Of a DNA stretch of 64,000 bases, positions 11,245-23,337 are shown one piece after another. The notes under the pieces are model-generated. The model worked only from the letters and a program-made list of their open reading frames with translations, had not been told where the DNA came from and ran no database searches. The DNA is taken from positions 17,217,989 to 17,281,988 of the forward strand of contig NC_084817.1 in assembly GCF_963583255.1 (NCBI RefSeq), written 5' to 3'. A program made the translations under genes and the position numbers. The stretch comes from Pyrus communis (lineage: Eukaryota > Streptophyta > Magnoliopsida > Rosales > Rosaceae). Numbering within the stretch: position 1 is the first letter of the stretch; each line of letters begins with the position of its first letter.

Positions 11245-11471
11245 ATAAGTTAACTAATGACTCGTATGTGTATATAACAATTTCTTTGGCCATTCCCCAT
11301 GACCCGCACCAAGCTAAAGTGATTAAATGAAATCCAAAACCAAAATAAATAGTCCTTTCCATTTTTCTCTTCCAACTTCCAAGCACAAGACTCAGTTGAA
11401 CATGACGCGCGTCACAAGTAAGCCGCTAAAATTATGCAAAAATAATTATGAAATATATAAAGGAGGTGGGG

Positions 11472-11588
11472 GGATGCAACACAAGGGACTTCCAAGGCGG
11501 TCACCAATCCTAGTACAACACACGGCAAAACTAACTTAACTTCCAAGTTTTGATGGGATCCATTGCATGTGAGTTGGTTAGATCGCAT
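11472..11588 (-). repeat. 5S rRNA-like segment 2 in Cassandra LTR
   Basis: Complement of 5S rRNA with small insertions (ACAAGGGACTTCC) and many substitutions. It is more diverged than segment 1. Confidence 0.7.
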
Positions 11589-11915
11589 CCATTAGTTTAT
11601 GACTCGGAATTGAACATAACGATTTCTTTGGCCAGGACTCATGACCCCATAACCTTATGCATGTGAAAATCGCCCTGGTCTTTCTTCCCACGAGAAACTT
11701 TAGATATTATTATTCAATTAATCATCCGTCATTGAATTGCAATAGCACCCGCACCGAGCCAAAACGATTAAATGAAATCCAAAAACAAAATAAGTTGGTC
11801 TTTCCATTTTTCTCTTTCAACTCCTAGGCACGAGGCTTGGTTGAAAACAATGCGCATCACAATTAAGCCGTTAAAAATACGCACAAAGAGTTATGAAAAA
11901 TAAAAAGGAGGTAAA

Positions 11916-11966
11916 GGGATGCAACACGAGCATTTCTCAGGAGGCCACTCATCCTAGTACTACATC
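11916..11966 (-). repeat. Truncated 5S rRNA-like segment 3
   Basis: It matches the first half of the complement (GGATGCAACACGAGCATTTC to TAGTACTAC), then breaks off into unrelated sequence at about 11967. Confidence 0.65.
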
Positions 11967-12766
11967 TTGTTAGCTTTGTAAAGTAATAAAACAAGGACAA
12001 TTCTAGAGGAATGGGATAATATGTGTTTTGTCATTACAGGTTTATGAACCTTGAGTCATCAAAGCCTTTTTTACTTAGCCTGGCCTGGTCGCCCTATGCG
12101 ACTAGCACTTCAAAAGGCAAAGCTCTCGTCGTAGTTTGGTGACCTAAGGGGCCTTTAGTCTTTTGATTAGAGTGGGGGTCGCGAGAGAGCAGAGCGTACT
12201 GCCCTACCATAGTCACGAGTCTTTTTATAGTCGCGACTGTTGTCATAGTCAACAAGGTTGAACTTCCAGGAAAAAACTTGGAATTGGGAGGGTAATCCTA
12301 CCGGCGAACTGACCGTACCCCAAACCGACTATTGTCATAGGATTTTGTTATGCTTATCATCCCTTCTCAAATCCTACAAAAAAAAAAAGCTATGAATTTT
12401 TTGATACCTATATATTTGCATGGACTCTATAAAAATCTTGAAATCCAAGTTGACTACACCAGGATTCTAAAGTATTTTGCAATCCTTTAATTAACTATCC
12501 TTATATTTAAATGGATTCTTTTAAAATCCTAATTGACTATACCATGATTAGTTTAAACAGAAAAGAGTGATCAAAGTGTCTGATTTTGCCTTCACTGAAT
12601 GATGCTCTAGAGGTGTATTTATCTGGTCATAATTTATGTTTACTCATTTTTCCATGGGAGCTGTTTGAAGAATAATTACCGAAGCAAATGATCACTGTGA
12701 CTCATTTGCTATGTTTTTTTTATTTTATTTTATTTTTTTTGAGAAAGGCGATCCTTTCAAATCTCC

Positions 12767-12812
<46 letters not shown>

Positions 12813-14231
12813 TGTTTGGAAAACAGCTCCCCTTTTTTCTATATTTGAATCTTCCAAATTCTCTGATTTTTTGATGTTTTCTTCACGTTTCTACTTTAAG
12901 TTCGCATGAATTTTACTTTAATATCTGTCTCATGTACTTTAAACTTGCGTTATTAGAATATGGGATTGTTTTATAATTCTGGGTTCACTTTTTGAATAAC
13001 TTGTGCATAATATAGTTCATAGCCAATAGAAATTAAGTCTTTTGCTTTTTGTGGTATTTTCTGTTTTGGGTTTTTAGGGGAGGACACATATCTTTTTGTC
13101 TTTAAAGAAATGAGAACCAACTTTTGTTGGGTCCCAACTTGTTCAAATTGTTACCCAGTAGTCATAAAGCAAAAAGATTTAGCCTTTTGGACCTTAGCTA
13201 TAGCCAGGACATCACCATGTCAGTATTCTAAACCCATCAAGCGATGTTATGTGGGATAGTTGAAACCCTCGACAGTGTTTGATTGGGTTGAAATATTGTG
13301 AGATTGCTGTCCTCGTTGTAGGTATGTGGTGTGAGGATTTGTCTTCTGTATATGAACTGCAATTCACGATGTTTGATGCTATAAGTTTGAACAAATATTA
13401 TGTTAAAATGATAAAAATGAATGGAATTTGGTTTCAACACTAATTATTGGATCGAAACAATTATTGGGTGTGCTGGATTTAGGTCGATTTGAATGGGCAT
13501 TTTTGTGATTTGCTTGGTACTGAGATTTACTCTGATTTCTTAAGTTGGTACTTGGTAGGCCCTTGCATTGGTTTTATGTTGGTGTTGTTAAACTGTGTGG
13601 TGCTACCGATAAAGTTAAGCAAATTTTCGTCCTGCACTGTAACTATACTCTTCTGTTGAAGAAAAACTTAGCCCTTTTTGTATCATCTTACTTGATGACA
13701 AGTAGAAAAACAAAGTGTAAATTCTCCCAATTGTTTAGAAGAATCAATGACATCATTCATTGATTCTATAATCTTAATATGTAAAATAATAAATATGTTC
13801 TGAAGATTTATTAGGGGTGTAGGTTGTTGTATTATTGTTGAATTTTTTGGAAATCTTGAAGTATTTGTTTTCTCATTCTTTTTGCTCATGTCATGGCTGT
13901 TGGAGTTTATATGTAACGTGCTGTCATCAAATTTTATATGTATTTTTTTTTTTTTTTAAGATTTGAATTTTTCTTATTAGAGCTCAAAGAGTTGTCATAA
14001 TTTGTTCGTATACAAATGTTTTGATTTTGACACACGGATTGGTTAGGATTCACTTTCAGAGTACAAATAGATGTACGAGACTGTCCAAAAACTCACACTT
14101 TAGGTATTGCTTTGGGACGAAAAAAATTTCATGTACTAAATGTTGAAAGCCACAAAACTTGAGGGTACTAAACTGGGACTTACCCTATTATTATTATTGG
14201 GAGACTTCCCTGACAGTGTTATTTTGAATTT
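11967..14231. other. Intergenic, AT-rich, no gene
   Basis: It holds an unbroken run of about 40 T near 12770-12811, which produces a false poly-F frame. Around 12345-12540 it has AGGATT/AATCCT-rich sequence similar to 25310-25465. No exon set or domain was seen. Confidence 0.5.
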
Positions 14232-14349
14232 TTAGACTTGTGATCGTGCAAAGCTTTCATAGTCTATGCTTTGTTCAAATGAGTGAGGTATTCCCTCCAT
14301 CACCGTAAAAGAAATTAAAAAAAGACAAACAACATTGAACAATAAACAA

Positions 14350-14700
14350 TTAAAATTCACGAAGGGCTGACAACTCCAACTTGTGCGCATCTGTGAGTTG
14401 TTGGAGATCCGCAACGCAAGCGTTTTCCTTCTGATTAGCCTCATGGCGAAGGGTTTCTATTTCCAATAGAAGGGCAATCCGTTCTACTGCCCAAGCACTT
14501 CGCTCCGAAGACAACATACCTTCCAACATAGCTTTCAGATCCAACTAAGGCTTGATTTGCTTCAATTTTAGCTCGACATTCCAGCCTCAGCTTCTCCCTC
14601 GCCTTCACAAGGTCCTCTAGCTAATTCTTCGCCTTCATCTCTTGAATGTGCCTCTTAGGTTTGGCTGACGAAAGGAAAGGGATGGAAGAAGACATAGAAC
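14350..14700 (-). pseudogene. Broken small coiled-coil ORF
   Basis: The minus strand starts MSSSIPFLSSAKPKRHIQEM near 14690, meets a TAG after KAKN, and continues in frame as LEDLVKAREKLRLECRAKIE. It then shifts frame into a glutamate/leucine-rich stretch (14350-14544, MDLKAMLEGMLSSERSAWAV to LELSALREF). A stop plus a frameshift in an otherwise continuous coiled coil suggests a decayed gene. The product is unrecognised and could be transposon-associated. Confidence 0.4.
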
Positions 14701-14842
14701 GAAAAGTTAAATTTTTGCTCAGGTGTGACAGCAAGGTTGGTTGATATGTCAAAGACCAAGGACGAAGGGTTGGTTTGGTATTAATATGCTTTGAAAAAAA
14801 AAAGAAAAAACTGCTTCTGCTGTGATGTGAGAATAAGTTCAT

Positions 14843-16268
14843 TTTTGCTGCTTCACGTTTTCAGCTTTTTTTCCATCCAAAATCGTGAAAATAAGCTGTT
14901 TTAAATGTTTACCAAACATTTTTTTTGAGCCAATCTTTTATTATTATACCTAATCGAGGATAGTAGGGTAGGCGTTTCAAGGCTCGTAGGCTCTGGAGGA
15001 CCAGTAAGCCATCTCCTTTTCAGTGGGATTTCTTCCTCCTCTTGAGGGCCTCCAGAGTCCAGACGTTGTGTCCGCAATCAACAATTGCGGTTGAGAAGGA
15101 GCAACCAATGTGCGGGAAAGAATGACGGCGATGAAACTATCAATAAAATGCACACTGGCGGGTTTAGCAGATTAATTGAATCAAACTATTAATAAAATGC
15201 ACGTTCTTCCATTTGAACAATAAAATAAAATAAAATACCCAACAGCAAACGATATGAAAATACTAATTGATTTGGCAACCATTTTATCAACTCCTCTGGC
15301 ATCAATGACTTCTCAGAAAAATTGATTTCGCGTTGTGGTTGTGGCACTAGATACAGTGCCAAGAGTGGACATACTGGAAACAGAGAGAGACAATTAAGGT
15401 GACGATTACTTCCGAATCTCGGATTGAGTTTAGAAAACTACACGAGGAACCAGACACATAAATGTTTGAATATACTGGAAACAACAGTAGCTAGCTCGGC
15501 AGGTCTCCAATTTCTGATGTCCAAGCAATGTGACACATACAAATCAAAGGGTCACTTCACAATGCGGCTGCACACCATATTTTCAACGTGCTTGATCTAG
15601 AATGATGTTCCCCCGAAGAGCCTCACCTGTTTCCAAAGGCAAAGAGCAAACATTGACCCAACGAAACGAAAAGCAAAATGATGCAAGATTAAACATGAGA
15701 AACCCTCACAACTCCACAAACATTTCGTTACTATCTTGTGTCGCTAACAAACAAGAATGGGAAAACTGAATCTCAAATTGTGTTTGGAAAACAAGAAGCT
15801 ACTACCTATTACTAAATCAATCAATACGCAGGGGGCCTTGCATCTCTAAGTAGTTCCAGTTTGACCCAATACAAGTTTCAATGCAGGGTCTGGATTGACT
15901 TAAATCGCAAACAATGCAATCAGTTGATTTTTGATCCGTCCAAAACGAACTTCTTCCTCAGGTGAAAGTGTGTGCACAGGAAATACATTGAATAATGCTC
16001 TAGCTCTTATCCCTAGTATTGCAGCAAATTAACTATGAAAGAGAATAAAGACTACCAACAAAGATTACTATTATATAAAATAAATGAAGGCCGACTCGTT
16101 GCAACCTGAAGTAGATGATTACAGGTATATTTCATGAGAAGGTCAGTGGGATTCTCTACAACATCTCCCCGTAGTACAACATTTTGAAGAAAAAAAACCA
16201 CTGCAACAAGCATAAAACTGAGGCAACAGACCATGTTTTTCTCTCAGACTTAACCTCTAATAGTAAGG
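14843..16268. other. Intergenic or transcribed flank, no gene recognised
   Basis: Unique-looking sequence with no frame above 60 residues that resembles a protein. It lies downstream of the kelch-like gene and could include unannotated 3' UTR, but no signal proves it. Confidence 0.4.
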
Positions 16269-17230
16269 ACAACTAATCATCCAAAGCATCACGGAACCCA
16301 GCCCTTAATATTACATACTGTAAAGGGGCGAGGCCTAGACCCACCTTTTTGTTGTACCTTGGCCCGTTCGTTAGTGCGGAACCGAGATTCAGATTACAAC
16401 CTCACCAAAATCACACACAGTTGAACAAAATAAAATACAAGAAATAAAGACACAGAGAAATTTGCGAGGTTCGGCAAAAAACTGCCTACGTCCCCGGAGA
16501 GATATTGCTCTTCACTATGAGAATAACAGTACAAGTATACATGAGTTAAATCGACATAACCCAATCCCATATCCCTTGTACACCCACTCACAGAATTTTC
16601 CCAAGAGCCTCACTCTACCCCAAGAGTTCTTTCACTAGAATACTTTTCACTCTAGTTCTCTTGATTTTCTCTCAACCCATGTTCAACCTTTTCCATGGGA
16701 GAGCCGAATGCTCTCCCCCTTGGATGCTCTCTTTCACACTTCACAAAGGCATAACCAAATGCCTTAATATAAAGAAAAAGGCCCCGCCTTCTCTCTCTCC
16801 TCTTCTCTCTTTCGGCTCATCACACAAGGCCAATTCTTTGCCTTTGTAAAAGCCACAAATCAAGGGCTAGACTTCATAATGATGTTCCCCTTTTTCTTTG
16901 TCCCTTTCTTTAGCAGAAAGTAGCTAGCACTCCACATGGTTGAGATGAAATTGTTGCCAACTCATAATATGAGCCAATCACAACACTTTTCCCTTAACTA
17001 GCTGCCAAACTCTAGTTACAATTCTCGAATGCCTAATGACAAAGCTTTGATTTTCTTAATATACAGCACAACGGCGTAAGCACAACTAATCATCCAAAGC
17101 ATTACGGAACCCATCCCTTAATATTACATACCCGCCCTTCCCTTAACTAGCTTCCGAACTCTAATTACAATTCTCATATGCCTAATGACAAAGCTTTGTC
17201 TTCTTGATATACAGCACAACGGCGTTAGCC
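16269..17230. repeat. Interrupted tandem duplication, about 149-bp unit
   Basis: CCCTTAACTAGC...TAATGACAAAGCTTTG...ACAGCACAACGGCG starts at 16991 and again at 17140, a period of 149 bp. The second half of the unit (AACTAATCATCCAAAGCATC...CCCTTAATATTACATAC) is at about 17082-17130 and also at 16270-16317. The array is therefore two to three units, with the first separated from the next by about 670 bp of other sequence. Confidence 0.75.
16320..16989. mobile_element. Probable insertion (LTR-like) within the tandem duplication
   Basis: This block sits exactly between two halves of a duplicated unit (…TTACATAC at 16317 and …CCCTTAACTAG from 16991), so it was probably inserted. It contains GCGAGGTTCGGCAAA/CTGCCTACGTCC, wording I associate with LTRs or their leaders, and it has no coding frame. 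No clear target duplication or terminal repeat was found, so the class is uncertain. Confidence 0.45.
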
Positions 17231-17564
17231 CTTGTCCTCAACATATCCATACACTGACCCTTGTAATCACAGACATCAAACACAGATGAAAGTTTCAAAA
17301 TGACTACTTCGTAAGTGTAAAAATGCATACAATGCCATAGGGAGCGGACAGGCTGCCCTTTCATTTGTTGTTCAAAGATGATGATGCTTCAATTGTATTG
17401 CAGATGACGTGTATACTTGAATAGTTGAATGACAACAGAAGTTTGACAATGCTTGCTTGTTGGGTTTCTATGCATGTAGTACAGTTAGAAGTTAAGGCCG
17501 CACGCAGGAGAAAGCAAATACAGTTAATGGGATAGAATTGGAAAGTTTACCTTACCGACAAAAC

Positions 17565-18953
17565 TTACAGGGCAAAGCAACCAAGCACGGCTGCGTGAGC
17601 AGTCCCAAAAGATTCTCCGCACCAATCGTATTCAAAGATGCGAGTGGACAGGGTGTCGGCCTTGAAGGAGGAGAAATCGAATGATCTTTTTGAATCGCAG
17701 CCACCATCATTATAATTATAATCATCAGCAGCAGGACTGGTGATGGTGGTACTTGGTTTGGAGAAGGAAAACTCAAAAGTTTGAACAAGAAGACGCATCT
17801 TCCAAAGACCTATTATTTTTGGGTGCTTGATGGGATTGGAAAGAACAAAGCAGACTTTTGAACCTCCTAGATGAGCAAAGCTATAATGGCGTCGCCCCCA
17901 AAATTCACTCGGCAACCTTGGCTCCAGAATTTGGATGGGCTTAATCCAAGTTCCGGAGTCATTGGAATCGGTACTGGACAGTTGACAGGCTACTATGCCC
18001 CAATTAGAACCAGAAGCCTTATAAAGGCCGTGGTGGTGGGCGTAATAATCTTCATAATAATGATAGTTATGTTCCAGGCAGCTAGTGAAGGCTTGTACAC
18101 TAGGTGCGAAAGCGTAGGTGAACATTAGCTGACCACCAAGGAGGACCAAAGCCGTGCCATGGGAAGGAAGACGAGGAGGAGGGAGCCGTCTCCATTCTAG
18201 AGCGGGTTCAGCAACGTCGAAGAAGAAGAGCGGAGTTTCTGGGGAGGAGACCATGATCTTGGTGCCAACAACTGCATAAGAAAAGACAGGAACAAGCCAT
18301 CTGCTTCCGACGAGGGGATGATCCGGAAGAGGATTCCAACACTTGTTTCGAGAGTCGAATACCTCGCAAGCCGGAGAAGCAATGAGGGGTGCAGGAGAGC
18401 CGGCAACAGCATAGAGGTCGCCGTTGATGTCAACCAGAAAGGGGCGTGTTTTCCCTTGCTTGAATTCCCCGAGGGGGCTTATTTCGCGCTTAATGCTAGG
18501 ATTAGAGTCCTTAGTGTCAAACACATACACTTGTTTACTCGGATCTCCTGCGAATGGTCCGAATGCACTCCGTGGATTGTCTGGGGTTGGGGCCGGCAAG
18601 CCGCCGGCGAAGAGAATTTTGGAGCCAAAGACTCCGCAGCCCATCATGAAGGTCCCGTTGTGCATGGAGGCCACTTTGCGTAAGTCGGACGACTCACCAT
18701 TGGAACCGTCGGCCGCCGCACCATTGGAACCGTCGGCCGCCGCCTTTCTTCGGGTCCTTTTGGCTGCCTTGGCTTTGGCTTTGCAAGTGGGGCATCTGGG
18801 AGATTGACAGCTTGCATCAGGTTTAATCTTGCAGGAGCAATTTAAGAGATCGCTCAGTTCGATGGCGTAGATTATGTAACGGCACCTGTCACAATCCGTA
18901 TACTTGCGCTCCTCGATGCATATATACAGACGACGAGGACGAGTCTGCTCCAT
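17565..18953 (-). CDS. Kelch-like beta-propeller protein, intronless, 462 aa
   Basis: A continuous minus-strand frame runs from ATG at 18953 to TAA at 17565. The frame opens further upstream to 19052, but the ATG at MEQTRPRRLYICIEE gives the more protein-like start. Residues 1-36 (RRLYICIEERKY, YIIYAIELSDLL) form a compact strand-rich opening. Seven cysteines fall between 21 and 57, and residues 58-70 are lysine/arginine-rich. AAADGSNG is repeated at 71-86. From about residue 95, glycine-rich strands recur (FGSKILFAGGLP, VYVFDTKD, DLYAVAGSP, EVFDSRNKCWNPLPDHP, TKIMVSSPE, WRRLPPPRLP). This is the pattern of kelch or galactose-oxidase-like propellers. No F-box, signal peptide or membrane segment is seen. 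A specific role cannot be given; such proteins usually act as binding scaffolds. A strong donor-like GTAAGT overlaps the stop codon, so a further 3' exon is possible. The only other host gene supported here lies 7 kb to the right on the same strand. Confidence 0.8.
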   Translation of the reverse strand: MEQTRPRRLYICIEERKYTDCDRCRYIIYAIELSDLLNCSCKIKPDASCQSPRCPTCKAKAKAAKRTRRKAAADGSNGAAADGSNGESSDLRKVASMHNGTFMMGCGVFGSKILFAGGLPAPTPDNPRSAFGPFAGDPSKQVYVFDTKDSNPSIKREISPLGEFKQGKTRPFLVDINGDLYAVAGSPAPLIASPACEVFDSRNKCWNPLPDHPLVGSRWLVPVFSYAVVGTKIMVSSPETPLFFFDVAEPALEWRRLPPPRLPSHGTALVLLGGQLMFTYAFAPSVQAFTSCLEHNYHYYEDYYAHHHGLYKASGSNWGIVACQLSSTDSNDSGTWIKPIQILEPRLPSEFWGRRHYSFAHLGGSKVCFVLSNPIKHPKIIGLWKMRLLVQTFEFSFSKPSTTITSPAADDYNYNDGGCDSKRSFDFSSFKADTLSTRIFEYDWCGESFGTAHAAVLGCFAL

Positions 18954-20236
18954 CTGTCCTCCTGATCTCAACTGCAGCTCTTGGGTTTTTCCTCTTTCTG
19001 GGTTTGTGAGAAAATTCAAATAAGGATGTCCCCTTGAACAAATAACACACACACTGATTCATAAATCTCTAACTCTCTTTTCCAAATAACACGCACTGAT
19101 TCAAAACAGGGAATATAAAATGCACATCCTTATACGTTTGTAACTCTCTTTTTCAACATCCAAAATAGGGTATTCTAAATCTGTTTTTCATTCATTTCTC
19201 ACAAACCAATCATACATTTAAAATAGGCTTTGAATAAAAATAGGGCATATAATTATACACCTCAATATGCCTAAGAACCAACTTTTCTCCTCCAACGATT
19301 CAAATTCCTAAATATCCCAAAAATAGTAAATCCATTAGTACTATATAAATGAAAACGCAATTGAAATCCATCGAACAAAACAATTCCACAATTTAAACGA
19401 TTCAATCCTACTACAAATGAAATTCACGGAGAGAATGAAAAACCAGAACAACAAAATCTGTAGCACCTAAAAAGTTGTCATACAATATGTCAAGAAATCT
19501 AGTTCGTTAATTTCCCACTGCTATGGGGGTTGCACTTTTATTCCAATTGATAAGGAAAGGAAATTGAAAATCAACCCCTTCGTCTTAGTTGTGGCTGCAA
19601 AGTGCAGGCCACCACCAAGTCTCAGTGTTTTAGCAAAACACTTAAATAATTAATTTCTGAAATGTAAAATATTTTCCTATAACTTTAAGATGCCCATATA
19701 GTATTATCAAAGTCGAATGCCTGATTAATTTTGGAGTTGATATTTAAAGTTCCCATTTAATTTGTATTGGAAGTATTGTTAGACTATGAGTACGAAGATA
19801 ACATTGCGGCCAGATATATTGTGTGAATTTTGCTATGGAAAAGTCTTGTCAATAAGCTTAGAGGAATTCTATTTCTTGTAGGATTATGAGTACTGAAAGT
19901 AATCCAATATATGGAGGATTGAACTCGGTACTGTGACTCTTAAGTCACTCCAACTTTAATGTGTATTGCTTGTTTGAGTTCCAAAAGGATTCTAATAGGA
20001 GAATGTTTGGAATAGTTCTACATAAAACCTTAGCCACTAGTCTGCAAAGGTCTGCTCGATTTAGTTCCAATTATATACCTATTGTTGGGAGAGTGCTTAG
20101 ATTGATATAAAAACATAAAACTAGACAAATTTTTATTCCCATTTAGTCCCATTCTGATGAATGTGGTTGAAACCATGGCTAAAAACCAAGCTCCAATACA
20201 TTCTCTTCAAAGATAACTTCTCAATCAATACAAAGA
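18954..20236. other. Upstream flank of the kelch-like gene, no gene
   Basis: AT-rich, with no frame of interest. A near-duplicate of ATAACACACACACTGATTCA occurs at about 19040 and 19088. A precise TATA box could not be assigned. Confidence 0.45.
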
Positions 20237-20880
20237 TGTAACGACCAGTCCCCAAAAACTACGGTTTTTATAATTTTAAAATGTGAAATTTCGAAAATGC
20301 TCTTCAAGGCAAATGCATTGACTTTTGTTGATCGCCTTGTCGAGTCACTTAAGATCTATTTTCTTAGCATATCCTCATAGTACTCATCGCTACGAATGCG
20401 TAGGCGCAAACGAAACGTGGTTTGGAGTTATAACGAAGAAGTTATGGACGAGTAAAAATGGGGACAAAATAGTCATTTAAATATTTTCTGGAATTCTCCA
20501 GATTTTTGGAGCAAAATCTAGGAAAGCCACGTGTGTGGCCCAGATTAAAGGGAAGAAAAGATGGGCGGTGGCGATGAAATATAAAGGAGAGAAATGAGGG
20601 GCAGGATGCCCAATCAGGAATAAGGGAGAGAGGGAAAGGACCAATGAGAAAAGAGAGTAAGGACGGAAAGGAAAGAAGAGAGAGATGGAAGGGATCGGCT
20701 GAATCACCCTTGACCTGTTTCGACCCGTGACCCAAACTGTTCCTTGGCGATGGTCTGAAGATTTTTCTACCTTTTTTTCTGGCGATCTAAGGCTCGCCAT
20801 CACCTGCACATAACTCCACGACCCTTCTTCTTCAAGTTCCACCCTAAAATCGACGGTGTTTGGAATGCCCCATCACCCAT
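20237..20880 (+). mobile_element. LTR fragment starting TGTAACGACC
   Basis: It starts TGTAACGACCAGTCCCC, the same opening style as the solo LTR read on its minus strand (TGTGACGACCCGTCC). A TATA-like AAATATAAAGG lies near 20578, followed by a purine-rich leader. The two frames on the opposite strand in this region are compositional. The 3' end of the LTR is not recognisable. Confidence 0.5.
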
Positions 20881-22316
20881 TATCTTCTCGCCAATACGAT
20901 TCTAAACACTCAAGCCACATGAGTGCTATATGGGTGAGTGTTTAAACGAAGGACCATCGCCGTCACCGTCAACAAGCATTAAATGGGGAAGAAAACGGGG
21001 ATGGATGAGCCCTTGATTTCCATTCTTTATACAGATCCAACCCTTCCATAAGACCCCTATGGAAGCTTTCCGAATAATGGAAAATTACAGAATGAGTTGC
21101 AAGAAGAAGGAAAACAATTTTGGAGATTTACGGCAGGCAATGCTATTTTCTAGGATTGAATCATTTCTCAACAAAAGACTCAAAAAATAGTTAGAGTTAA
21201 GCAAGGAAGACATATGCGTCACGGCGGAAAATGAGAAGGTTTTGAAGAAAACTATGACTTGGTAAGGCTATTTAAAGGAAGATCACTAGAAGATCTGACC
21301 ATTGAAAATGAAGGGTTGTGCATCTCGAGATTGACATACACGAAGATTGAAGTTAATTAATAAAACGCATGGAAAAGGCAATCACGTGAAATGAAGGTGT
21401 TCGTCATCATGGGAGTTGATATTTTTTCATGATTCTAAAGATTAGGCTATGAAAATTGAAACGACTTGACTACCCAGCTTTAATAATGAGCCAGACCAGG
21501 TTGCCTTTCAGATGAATAGTTAAAGGCAACTGTGGGACCATGATTTTCCGGGGCCGTATTAAGATTGATCCGAATACTATTGCCTAAGAAGTCTAGTTAT
21601 GGACTTACCAGCTCTGGGGAGCTATATCAGATGGAGCAGGGTGCCACCATCACTCTACTTCGAGGTAATAGGCAGAGTCCTAGCTACTCTGCTAGATGGC
21701 CATGCTTGTTCACACTCCCTGGGCCTATGGTTTACTTACAGTTGTTTCACTGTTTTGCAAGTTGCTCAAGATTACACATATTTGTGCTCAACCACCGCTC
21801 GTGGAGGTGCATAGAATTGGTTCCAACAACCTCTATCAATCTAATTCTACTTTGAATCATGAATAAAGAAAAGTTATTTGTCTTAAATATCTATTCTTTC
21901 TTTTACTTGTGATGCAGGAAAGTACCCTACTCATTCCAAACAGGGCATTAACTTTGAAAAACTTTGCACAAATGCAATCTAAAAAAGTCCAAAGTAACAT
22001 TGTCAAAGGAGTTTTCCTTAGCCTAGTCCATCTTGAACGGTTAATAGCTTGGGAGATTCGAACCGTAACAAGCGCAGTAACGATTAGCGGGCTACAAGCA
22101 TAAGCACATGGTGCGTTGACCCATAAGTCCAATGCATCATTCAGCGTCTAGAAAGTTTATTCAACCAACAAGGTTGTGGGTTATAACATTCAAACTCGGG
22201 CTCTATGCCATTGGAGGGGATAGTCGAAAGGGCGGTCAGGAAAACATCCAAATGTGGCTCTGAACTTCGACCCCAAGTACGACTACTTCCATGCCGAACC
22301 AGTAATTAAGTCGAGT
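20881..22316. other. Repeat-derived intergenic DNA, no gene
   Basis: It probably continues the LTR or its internal region. The frames at 21565-21855 and 21857-22132 show no recognisable domain. Confidence 0.35.
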
Positions 22317-22533
22317 ATGTTCTGTAACACCGTGTGCTATCAGGTTTGAATGGGGCATCTAGACTAGCAATCCCCAAAAGGGATTTTATTCCAACAGAGC
22401 TCCGATACACGGAAGTGCTTTGGGTAAGTTAATCCAAGTAGTCTGATCGGAAGCGCTTAGGTTTGACACATAAGGTCCGACAAAAGGATTAAAAAAAGTG
22501 TTTTTCGACCCACATACGAACAATGATGAGACC
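22317..22533 (+). repeat. Direct repeat, copy 1
   Basis: AACACC...CAGGTTTGAAT(G/A)GGGCATC, then AATCCCCAA, TTTATTCCAA, AGCTC(C/T)GATAC and AGGATTAAAAAAA, align over about 215 bp with 23338-23560. Many substitutions separate the copies, so the duplication is old. Confidence 0.75.
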
Positions 22534-23337
22534 CACAATTGCCACGCCATCACTTAACGGTCAAATTGACAGTTTGGCTAATGATACATGAAATTATCTA
22601 TTCTAAAGTTGATGAGGGATTTGACTATAGCTTAGTTACAGTTAAATTTTTGTCCCTTGATTTTGCCTTATTTACTTTTGTGGCTGGGTTGGGGTTTGGG
22701 CTCCCCTCTTTTTTCATAGACTTTGTTGGTTTTCGGTAAAAGCCCGACCCTCAGTCAGGCCCTTAGTCATTTAATTACAGTTCTACCCATCAAAGCTTAA
22801 AATCCGACGGTGGAGATAGTGTACTTGGAAGGGTAATTTTTTCCTCTACGTTTTGAGTGAATTGTGGGGTAGGTTTGCCTTCGTTGTCATTCGATGAGGG
22901 TTTCATGGATAAACGCTTTGAGATAGGAAGGGAGAGAGACATTTTTAGGATAGAATCCTCGTTCTAAGCCAAGAGAATCCTAGAGGATATCTAGTGGGTA
23001 GATACTGTATCATCTTCTGAGTTATGATTACTTGTTGCGCATGCTTATCTAGATTGTAGGGACTCCAAGACTTATAGGATTTGATTGTGTCCATACCTAG
23101 ATCAAATTGTGTGTCTTGTGGAACAAGTATGGTCATCCAGTAGAGTCAATAGGACTTTGCCTGTTGTCCCAGAGTAGAATGATGGTGGCACTTTTCTTCG
23201 TCTGATACAGCTCTGCGCGAAGCTGGTAAGTGCATGACCAGACTTCTGAGGTAACAGTATTTGGATCAGCCTTATTCTGGCCTTGTAAAATCATGGTCCC
23301 ACAAGAGAAAATTATTCCAACGGATCTCCGTTAAGTA

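Larger units (their letters stand above)
10806..11966 (-). mobile_element. Head-to-tail array of Cassandra LTRs
   Basis: The same unit, a 5S rRNA-like region followed by an AT-rich tail (ATTAAATGAAATCCAAAA, then the GCGCGTCACAAGTAA type), occurs in tandem. There is a tail at 10806-11131, then 5S-like 11132-11244 with tail 11245-11471 (internally deleted), then 5S-like 11472-11588 with tail 11589-11915, then a truncated 5S-like piece at 11916-11966. No internal domain lies between units. Cassandra is a TRIM retroelement whose LTRs carry 5S sequence with Pol III boxes. LTR concatemers are expected from recombination between LTRs. Confidence 0.8.

Noticed and set aside
12688..12909. 73-codon frame with a poly-F run
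   Set aside because: It is produced by about 40 consecutive T.
20442..20842. Two minus-strand frames rich in S, L, P and F
   Set aside because: They mirror the purine-rich leader of an LTR and shift with its composition.
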